From assembly GCF_016097555.1 (NCBI RefSeq), contig NC_054706.1:56621407-56685406 (forward strand): 64,000 bases of DNA, in the 5' to 3' direction. How positions within the stretch are numbered: position 1 is the stretch's first letter; every line of letters begins with the position of its first letter. The notes below the pieces were generated by a model. It did not search any database, was not told the origin of the DNA, and was given only the letters and a program-made list of their open reading frames with translations. The stretch is from Gigantopelta aegis. Lineage: Eukaryota; Mollusca; Gastropoda; Neomphalida; Peltospiridae. Positions 19,501 through 31,300 of this stretch are shown here, piece by piece. Both the position numbers and the translations under genes were made by a program.

Positions 19501-22052
19501 ACGTCACAGACTAATCGATTTCGGATAGATGTAAAAAAACAAAACAACCCACCCCAAAACTCGATCCATATATCCAATGTTTTCTTTAAGTAAAGGGAAG
19601 TAATCGTGTACAAAATATGTTGAACGGCTGAAAAGCCTCAATATTAACAATATTCCAGGGACTAGGCCTTTAAGGCAAATGTTTAAATGCGTTACATTAC
19701 TGTAAATGTTTAAAGGAACTGTCCTGAGTTTTGCAGAAATTGTATGACGTTTCCGACAAACAGAGCATTTCCGGCGACTAAAATTACATATTAAATTGAA
19801 AACCCCCCACAAACCATTTAGGATACTAGTGCCTTCATTTCCAACGTGTTTGCGATCTTTTGCTAATGTTCGTTTTCATCGTAAATTTTTTTTTTTCATT
19901 CGTGTATGTACAAACTTATTGGTAGATAAAATCCGGTTTAGGCGATTACAAACATTAGAATGACAACAAACACTTTGTTTATACAGACACTGATATTCGA
20001 AACAACAAAATAACTTAATATATGTCATCAAAAAGGCACTGTTAGTTGTAAACACGTTGCAATGGCAGCAAACTTCAGACAATCCCTTTAGGGTACGATG
20101 AATGCAACGTATATGAAACATACCTTCAACTTGGGTCAGATTAGTCTAATGAAATTATATTATCCAAGATACATGTATTTAAAACTTGGTTCCCCGATTT
20201 CATTCCGTTTAATTATAATGAAACAGTTGGTATTCTGCAAAAATTAAAATATGTTAACGGATAACTAAAGTCAAATATGAGCCTTATGTGTTGGAAAGAT
20301 GCATACCCGGACCACCGACACATACTAACGCTTTAAGCAATGAGGAATTAATTTAGAAAACGTAATTATTCCTGCTAATTGGGGGCAGCCATTTTGTTTC
20401 TTTTTCGTCGCGTCCGGTACTCTAGCCCAGGAGGTAGTGAAGTCAGATCCTACCAACTCCTGTATGCACAGTGTAAACAAACGCAGTAATTTACGACACC
20501 GGCCTCGGTGGCGTCGTGGTTAGGCCATCGGTCTACAGGCTGGTAGGTACTGGGTTCGGATCCCAGTCGAGGCATGGAATTTTTAATCCAGATACCGACT
20601 CAAAACCCTGAGTGAGTGCTCCGCAAGGCTCATTGGTTAGGTGTAAACCACTTGTACCGACCAGTGATCCATAACTGGTTCAACAAAGGCCATGGTTTGT
20701 GCTATCCTGCCTGTGAGAAGCACAAATAAAAGATCCTTTGCTGCTAATCGGAAAGAGTAGCCCATGTAGTGGCGACAGCGGGTTTCCTCTCAAAATCTAT
20801 GTGGTCCTTAACCATATGTCTGACGCCATATAACCGTAAATAAAATGTGTTGAGTGCGTCGTTAAATAAAACATTTCTTTCTTTTTAATTTACGACAAGG
20901 CGGATCGCTTTGATCAACCTGACTTGTAAAACAACATAAATGACTTGATAATATAATAAACTATTTAACTAAATATATTTCCATTTGCATTCACAGAACG
21001 AAATGGAGTTATAGTATTTTTCTTTCTTATAAAATCCAAAGAAAAAAATGCATACTATTAGGCCTATTGATAGGCTACGTTGGAGCAAAGACGACCACCC
21101 ACGATACCCATTTCTTTTGGGACTACGAAATTGGTCAGTTCTGTGATTTTAGATCTACTTAATCATAACTGTTACAGAATTATTTACAGTAATAAAGCAT
21201 GACGGTTGATAATGTTCATTACCATTTTAGGGGTGGCAGGTTATTTCACAATACCTTATAATGTTAATAATACTGGTACGTATTTTTGTGTCTAACCGGC
21301 GGTAATTAATTGCCTTGTCAGATTACCTATCAATTATACACCTGCCAATTAGGAATCACAAGTGGAGGCAGTTAAAAAGAACAGATCTATTAACTAAGAA
21401 AACACTCCGTTTATCATTTCAGTACCGGACGTAGGTTAATGCATGGACAAAATATGATACAATTATTTCGACTTTGACAATGGTGTTTTATTTTGTTTTG
21501 AAAAATAATATATACTTATTGCTGGCTTAGTGGAATGGATATTATTACAGAACATTGCGAAGCATGCCCGTTTCATCATTATGACATCACGCGTTAAGTA
21601 TTACATAACCACCGGCTCGCCAGAGGGCGTATTCACTGTGATCAAACAAAATGGCTGCGCCCGTTATGTCTAATAGCCGTCACATTTAACCGTTTTATTA
21701 ATTAAATATACCAATATACTTGTTGATATAAAACAATAATGTGCATTTGTTATCGTTGAATATGCCTATCAGTCCAAAAGCATTCCTTTAATGTAATTTA
21801 ATAACTATACTTTTGTACACAATCACTTTTGTACCCTCAACGTTGTTTATTTTACAGGTCAAATGGTGTACTCTGTCTATGCCCTAACAAAGAAAAGGTG
21901 CTTGCTTCTATTCATAGCACCCTGAAGGTAAATAGTTTACTGTGGTGTTAAATTCCCAAATATATTGCATAAATTTAAAGATCCCTAGAGGAATAATTTC
22001 AGTGATTAGCTTGGGTGTGAAAATGTTGAGTATTTTTCTTATTTTTAAAACA

Positions 22053-22130
<78 letters not shown>

Positions 22131-23118
22131 AAAAAAATTGGCATTATTATACCGAGCGCCAGCGAGCGCTTATGACAAGGTGAAATGACCTACACAGACC
22201 GAGTCCTATACGTTAGATATGAAAAAAAAGTCAAAATTTTGCAACAGAAGTGAAATCACGTTAAAAAAACCCCTATAACTCGGAGTAAATGGGTGACAGA
22301 TCTGCGACGAATGCAGAACAAGGCTAATTAATATTACTTTCGTAAATACCTTATGATGGGGATCGTGTTGATATATTTTTAGAAAATACGTTCGATGCAT
22401 TACCCTGCAAAACAAGAATGCACTGAATTTTTTTTAAATAGGATTTTGACCAGAAAAAATATGATAGATTCGCATATGCATTGTGGGTGAGACGATTAAA
22501 AAAAATCAGTTTATTCATAAATACATGAACAGTATACATGTGTTTTGCCACGTATTGTGGTCTATTAATATATGGACAAACAAAATAATATAACAAACGA
22601 ACATTTACGGAATGTTTCAACATGATTCGTAAAACACATTTTAGTTGACGATATTTTAAAACAAATATTAAAAATAACTGCTGTAAATAGTACACAGCCT
22701 AAATCATGCCAATGCTTGTTTTTCTTTAAAAAATAATTTTACACAAGGAATCTGACAATATTTTTATCTCGTCGACTGCCTTATATATATATATAGTGGT
22801 CTCTCCAGTATTCAGGAAAAGGATGGAGGGAATCGGTAGAGCTGGTTCCACTTATAGGAAGGGATGGTACATAAGATTTGCAGGGTACAAGTAATTCGAA
22901 AATGTCTTGTAAACGACGAGTGAACCTGATTACTCTGGTAGTTCAAGACGATGACATGACTTGTGATTTTGGATGGCAGTCTAAATAAACGGATGGCGGA
23001 TATTATTATCGCTGCCAATGGATGGCGGGCCTATTGGAAATTAGTCTTAAGAGAAGGAGGGCCCGCCATTGCTTATGACATGTAGCGAGACCTCTGATAT
23101 ATATATATATATATATGC

Positions 23119-23173
<55 letters not shown>

Positions 23174-25251
23174 AATTTATCTTACTTGCGCTCGCTTTTA
23201 GGTTTTACCTAGTTAATATTATTAATAGTTAAGCAGTAGTACAGTACATCAAATAATCAGTTTTCAGTGTTATAGTGGTAAAATACTCGCCTGATGCACA
23301 GCATGTCTAGGATCAATCCCCGTCTGTGGGGCCATTAGGCTATTTCTCGTTCCAGCCAGTGTACAACAACTGGTATATCAAAGACTGTGGTATGTGCTAT
23401 CCTGTCTGTGCATATAAAAGATCCCTAGCAGGCGCGTGCGCAGGGGGGGGGGGTTGGGGGTCGAAACACCCCCCTGCTCAAGGCGAAAAGAAAATTCATA
23501 TCCGGATTTTTTACATTCCTGTGAATGGATATGGAAAACACCTCAGAATAGCCCTAAAAGGGGTCAATTTGTCAAAATTTTCGGGGGGAGGGTCCCCCAG
23601 ACACCCCGCCACGGGCTTCGCCAGACACCTCGACCCCCCCTGCAAAATTTCCTGCGCACGCCCCTGCCTAGATACTAATAGAAACATGTAGCGAGTTTCC
23701 TCTCTAAGACTATCTGTCAAAATTCTCAAATGTTTGACATCTTATAACCGATGATTAATAAATCAATGTGCTCTAGTGGTGTCGTTAAATAAAACAAACA
23801 TTAACTTCATGTCGACAAATAGGTCACTTCTAAATTACTGTTTTTCTTCTAATGAAATTCTTCTTTTTTAAAACACGTGTTTTCTTTGAAGACTACGTGA
23901 CAGAACTACCACTTATTTGACATCCAGTAGACGATGGTTAATTAATCAATGTGTTCTAGTGGTGTCGTTAAACAAAACACTTTTATATTGATTTGGGTTT
24001 TTTTTTTTTTTGTGGGAACAATTGCTCCCTCCACCTCTGTCCAACCCTGCTAGTTATGAGCCTCAGCCCTGTTCCAGAAAGCGATCTTAGCGTTAAGACC
24101 ACCTTAGGTTTATAAGGTTGTTGTGTACATAAGGTGATCTTAGCACAAAGATCGCTTAGTAGAATGGGGCCCTCGGCCCAGATTTCCGAAGCTATCTTAG
24201 GGCTACGGTTTTACGATATCGTAGCGCTAAGATGACTTCAAAAATCTGTAGCGTGGCTGGTAAATCTGTTAAAATTGTTTGTCTGTAACCAGACCAAATA
24301 TGTTATCAATATATTGCATTTCGTATTTACATATAGTGATGTTGAAAACAGGGAAACAAAATGTAAAACAGCATGAAACCACCTAACTCTTAAGTCTGTT
24401 GGTCCTGTGACTTGAAAAGAAATGTCTTATTTTGAACAGGAAGGTGGCGAATTTTACCTGAATGATGTATATATGCCAGCAAACAAGCCCCAGAAGAGTA
24501 TAAGGTTGATTTTATGTTTTGGTGTAGGTACAAACCTAGTGTCCAACCACACAAACACTCAGAGGTAATACCCAGCAACATACACTCAGTATTTCAGTCG
24601 GTAGCCACCTAGTAAAGTGATAGATAGGTATGTATTATGAGATATATGGTATCTGAAAGGTACACGTGTAGTAGTACATGTCATAAATTGCAATATACGT
24701 GTATGCTAACCCCAAAGACCTCCTCCCCCCAAAAAAACAAAAACAAACGAACAAACAACAAACCCCAAAACAACAACAAAATCCACCCCATAAAACAACA
24801 ATGAAAAAAAACCCAATCAAACAAAAAATCCCAACAATAAAACTACAAAACAAAACAACAAAATTGCTTTCGGTAGTGTTAATGCCATTTGGCTTAACTT
24901 ATCATTATAGAGCAGCTAATCAGATGCCTTTAAATTGAAAATGCGACATATGTAGGATTTTGCGGTGTGATGTCACCATCTCGCACAGTGTTCTCTTTTT
25001 GGGTGCATAACAAGGTTTGCTGTGTTCTGTTATCAGATAATGGTCTCACTGGATCCACGGTTTGGCCCGAATTCGGAGAGTCCATGAAATCTGCAGGATT
25101 CACGACATCTTACATGACAATGGCTGGACCCGTGGATCTCAGTGATGAGTATACGGCTAAAGTTCGTAAGCATGCTCTCAAATATCTTCTTTCTTGATCC
25201 CATTACACATAAATATTAAATATTATATAATTTAGGAGTCAATGATTTTTA

Positions 25252-25289
<38 letters not shown>

Positions 25290-25302
25290 CTGTGTCTGTG
25301 TC

Positions 25303-25337
<35 letters not shown>

Positions 25338-25341
25338 GTGT

Positions 25342-25374
<33 letters not shown>

Positions 25375-28300
25375 GTAATTCTGACTCGTAGTCATTAGAG
25401 AAAACCCGCTACATTTTTCCTAACGCAGCTAGTGATCTTTTATGTGCACTTTCCCACAGATAGGAAAGCACATACCACGGCCTTTAACCAGTTGTGGTGC
25501 ACTGGTTGGAATGAGAAAAACTCCCAATCTTGAGCAAGGCCAGTGTTTGTAAACAATTTGACTGTTATTATCGTGTTCTATGAGATTCATGTTAATGTTG
25601 GTGCGAATACTAGTCAACATGTACATGTACATGTCCAGCGTAAATAATTGTAACAGATAAATCAACTTTCACTGAGAGGATTTGAACCACGGACCCTCTG
25701 TATGAAGGTCCGTCACTCCATCAGCTAAATTAATAGCTAACCAAATATCCACTAGCTACTGCATTAGGAACAATGTCCGTGCTTATATCTAATTAAGGTT
25801 AAAGCACGCTGTCCCGAAGACACACTTGATCTATCTGGACTGTCTGCATGCCCCGGTCAGTGAGTTAGCAGATAGAGAGATAAAAGTCGGTGTTGTGGTC
25901 TTTTACCTACCCATCGGGTTGTTAAACTCACTTTGGGTGAGAGCTGTTGCATCACTATTTGTAAAAGAAAGAAAGAAATGGTTTATTTAACGACGCACTC
26001 AACACATTTTATTTACGGTTATATGGCGTCAGACATATAGTTAAGGACCACACAGATATTGAGAGAGGAAACCCGCTGTCACCACTTCATGAGCTACTCT
26101 TTTCGATAAACAGCAAGGGATCTTTTATATGCACCATCCCACAGACAGGGTAGTACATACCACGACCTTTGATATACCAGTCGTGGTGCACTGGCTGGAA
26201 CGAGAAATAGCCCAATAGGCCCACCGACGGTGATCGATCCCAGACCGACCGCGCACTGGGCTACGCTCCGCCCCCTTCACTATTTGTCACCCGTGTGGGT
26301 AACAGGAGCCGATTCCGGGATGAAAATTCCGTACGTACCAGTCTTACATCCAAAGGGTTAACCAGTACGTCACCGAACACTTTACACAAACACCTCTAAA
26401 TATTTCACCCAACAACTGGTGTCATATCTCCCGACGCTTATGATATACTGATCATTTCCACATGCAACACAATAATATAATGAGCAAATAGAAATGTGAC
26501 TATTATTTCTCCGACAGAGGGCGCCAAATACGTTTCTGCAGGACACCGGATGTTCAAGTTACCCAAAGGTGCACATAGAGGACCAGCGAAAGTAACTTAC
26601 AAAGGGAACATTGCAGGACATAAGGACGAATTTAAATGGGATGTTGATTTAACATTCAAGGTACATAAATATATATATTATATATATATTTGTTTTGTAA
26701 AAGAAAAATAACAATAACAACACAAGCAAATGAACTGCTTATTGAACTATTCATGCCTAGGTTTCTTCATCGTACTATTCATTGTTTTGTTTAAATACAC
26801 CACTAGAACACATTGATCACTTAATCATGAGCTATTGGATATTAAACTTTTGATAATTATGACATGAACTAAACCAACTACATTTTTCCATTAGCATCGG
26901 TGAATGTTTTATATGCACTTTCCCACAGACAGGAAGGCACATACTACAGCCTTTGGTGTATACGTCGTAAGGCATTGGTTCGGAGGTGGGAAAGAAACAA
27001 CCAGTCAGATAATGATTCCCCAGAGGAGGTTTGATCCTACGACTAAAGCACCCCAGGCGAGCTCTCTACCGACTGAGCCAAGGTTCTAACTTAAGAATTT
27101 GTCATCCACTGCATTTAAAAAAACAAAAAGGTTTTAAAAGGTGACTTTTACAGCAAATAAATATGACCGAAAGGTTGTTTTGTTGCATGTAGACATATTT
27201 TAATTGTACAAATGTTAAATACTGCTGTAGTTGAGGAGTTTTATCGATGGCGGTAATTTTAATACAGCGGCACAAAAGTGCCATCGGTAATGCTCTCAAT
27301 CCACGCCAATTTATATTACAATAAAGGCAATTGCCGTTGTTAAGTTTGGGCCCTACCAAGCTGTAATCCCACCCCGTTTGTTTTATTAATGCATTTTTTC
27401 ATTAGTACCATTACTAATGCTAAGAAAGAATAAGCCAGTTTAAACATTCTATTTTAATTAGTTTTTTTATCACTCGATATCAGCTTCATCATATTGCATT
27501 TGAACTAAAATATATTATAAAACCAAACCCCATACAACGTGTACAATTTTGTCGAAAATGTCCATATAGTTGTTTAAGCAACTATACTAAACGATATTAA
27601 ACGCATTGGATTTCAAAAGATTAAGATTGAGAACTTAATATTTCAGCAACAGCGAATCCAAGGGAGGGGACTAGGGGACGTGCCCCCCCCCCCCCCCCCA
27701 ACATTAAAATGCCCCTTTTTCACAATTTGTATTAATTTTAATTGAAGTGCCCTTTTCAGGAAGTTGATCCATATGCCCTTTTGCCCTTGGTCGCCTCCCT
27801 TGTTCAATGTCATAAAACTCTGTCAGTGTCTGTGTATCCAGTGTGTTTGTGGTCCTCCTATTGGTTGCACGTAGCTCAAACAATAATTTTGTACATACAA
27901 AACAAAACATATATACATATACAAAGGCCTGAAATTATGCAGGGAGAGGAAGGAAGAAAAATATTTTATTTAACGACGCACTCATCACATTTTAATTACG
28001 GTTATATGGCGTCGGACATATGGTTAAGGACCGCGCATCGGCCATCGCATCGACCGCGCATCAAACGAGCGCGTTGCCACTGGGCTACGTCTCGCCCCGC
28101 AGGGAGAGGAGTCAAGCTGAACTGTGGCGGCCACCTGGACACCCAGCACACGTATATATTAGGAAGTAAAATTAAACTTTAGCCACTATAAACTTCAGGT
28201 CGAATAGAAACACATTGAATATAGAGATTCTGTCATTCTAAGGACCCGTTTCCATTGTGGCTTCTAAAAATTGTACCGCGCTTTTGGAAAAACTGCAGTT

Positions 28301-31300
28301 GATAACCATATAATCAAAATGTTTATTTGTCTTCCCCGCCCCCAAAAATGTTTTTAATGCCCCTTTTTAAACAATTTATGTACATTTATAATTGAAATGC
28401 TATTTTCTAGGAGTTGGTCCATGTGACCTTTTGACCATGGTCCCCTCCCTAAAATATTTACTGGGTCGGCCCTTGGGAAAGACCTCACAATGACAATTGA
28501 AGAGTCTCTGTAATTAGAAGCTATTGTTTCTCTACTTCAAGACTGGAACACCAATGGCTGTCGATGCAGAACTGGCAACCATCCTGGCCTTCACGAGATA
28601 CAAGGACTGCTTTGACTTTGATGACGTTACAGCGGCCACTACAAAGAGGGTAAGACAAATTCTACCAGTAATGTAGAACGGCTGCAAGAAGCAAGCACCT
28701 GTCGTAGTGAGTCGGGAAGGCAAGGACAAAGATATGGAGTTGGAATAGCAATTCAGACTGGAAATTAAGAAAGGCATCAAAGGAGATAGTGAATCATTGT
28801 GGACATTTTAACGATTGTAATTACGGTACATATCAAATATATTTTTCTACATAAGATATTAGTGGCTGTATATTAAACGTGTTTCTGGTGGTTTTAATAT
28901 TTGTACTAGGTTAAATTTCATCTTATTTCCTAAAATAATGTTTTTTCGTACGTATGGAATTATTTGAAGACAAAATCCAGTTTGGGCTTCTTACAAATAT
29001 TAAGACGACCAGAAACACATTGAATATACAGACACTGATATTCAAAACAAGAAAATATATTTAATATGCAAGTTTAATCGTAGAAATATTTTATTAGTCG
29101 GAAACATCATACAATGCAGCAAACTCAGGAATGTCCCTTTAACGACACACTCAACACATTTTATTTACGGTTATATGAGGTCAGACATATGGTAAAGGAC
29201 CACACAGATATTGAGACCCCCCAACAAAAACAAACAAACCCAACAACAAAAAACAAAAAACAACAACCCCAAAACCCCCAAAACAAAGAACAACAACAAA
29301 AAAACAAACAAACAAAAAACACCAAACCTTTCTTACAAACCCGTTGGTGAGAACAATATTTCTTATTTATGATATCACATGACAACAACAAACAAGTGTG
29401 TTTTATCGATTTATAGCCATATGATTGGATGCTCCTAGGTGATGACTCTGTCATCACAGCCATACCATTCAATGAAATGAAATAAACACGACCAAAATTA
29501 ATTGTTCTGCTACATATAAGTGTTCACCTGGAATTTATTGCTCTGTGACGTTTAATTTTCTGTTCAGCAACATCTTTGATATGTAAGAAATACAATACTA
29601 TGCTTGTGTTCATTACATACCATTTACCTTTCGTTTAGAAAAGTATCCAACTTGCTTTCATTAGTAAATATGTAGGTTTTTTTCGGTCGTGTGGTGGTTA
29701 TGCCATCGGACTTCAGGCTGGTAGGTACTGGGTTCGTATCGCACTTGAGGCAATGGGGGATTTGTTTTCATGCAAATACTGGCTCCAACACAGAGTGAGT
29801 GCACCACTAAGCTCAATGGGTAAGTGTACGGTCACATACACCGAGTTTCACCCACGGGCGCGATTATGGGGGTGTCTCGCGAGTGTATAACCCAACATGG
29901 GGGATGGTTACCCAGTATGCACTGCAAGTTCCGTGTACCCCTGGCTCGGGTGATGCCGAGATAGCTCAAATGACAGCAAGCGTGGAGCACGGCCCTGTCA
30001 AGTAGTCCCATACCAAAATGGAAATATTGCGGCTTCACCATTCATCTTATCATCATCCACATTTGTAATGTCAATTTTTTTTTTTTTGGTCTCTGTGTTA
30101 AATGTTTGTTGCTTAAAAAACAAGAAGAAAAAGAAGAAGAGAAACCCGTTTTTAAACAAGTTGTAAGGTAGATTATATCTTATATAACTCATGTAGCAAT
30201 GGGCGGGACATGGCCCAGTGTCTGTCGTTGGGCCCATCAGGTTGTTTCTTGTTCCAGCTAGTGCTCCACAGTTGATATAGCAAAGACCGTGGTATGTACT
30301 ATCCTGCCTGTGGAATGCTGCATATAAAAGATCCCTTTCTGGTAATTGGAAAGAGTAGCCCATTGCTTGGCGACAGCAGGTTTTTTCTCTCATTATCTGT
30401 GTGACGGCAAGTATCCATAATTAAAATGTGTTGAGTGCGTCTTTAAATATAACATTCGTTCTTTCATTCCAATGTAGTAGCACCGGCCTCGATGGCGTCG
30501 TGGTTAGGCCATCGGTCAACAGGCTGGTAGGTACTGGGTTCGGATCCCAGTCGAGGCATGGGATTTTTAATCCAGATACCGACTCCAAACCCTGAGTGAG
30601 TGCTTCGCAAGGATCAATGGGTAGATGTAAAACCACTTGCACCGACCAGTGATCCATAACTGATTCAACAAAGGCCATGGTTTGTGCTATCCTGGTTGTG
30701 GGAAGCGCAAATAAAAGATCCCTTGCTGCTAATCGGAAAGAGTAGCCGATGTTGTGGCGACAGCAGGTTTCCTCTCAAAATCTGTGTGGTCCTTAACCAT
30801 ATGTCTGACGCCATATAACCGTAAATAAAAATGTGCTGAGTGCATCGTTAAATAAAACATTTCTTTCCTTTTTTTCCAATGTAGTATTCTGTACTGAGCA
30901 ATAACTCTAGATTCACTGAGTTATTGCAGACGTGTAACATGTTCTCGTGATGGCCAGGCGATCATATATTCAAAATATTAAAACACCATGTTGTGGTCTG
31001 CCTGCAAAGACATGAATGTGTGTGACAGGTTTGGTAAAACGAAATCAGTAAAAATAAAAATAAACCACAAAAATAATCTTTATTTTATCTGTATTCAATT
31101 GAAATGCAAATGAAATACTTAATAAGTTTTGCTTATTAATATTAAAAGGTGGGAATAACGTTTCCCCAACTACCATATTTTAAAACTGAAAACTGATTTA
31201 CAGAATATTTAGTCTAGTATAAACAAAACCCTAAAAAAACCCCAAAAAACTTGGTTGTCACACACACATACACAGACACGCGCGTGCGCGCGCGCGATAA

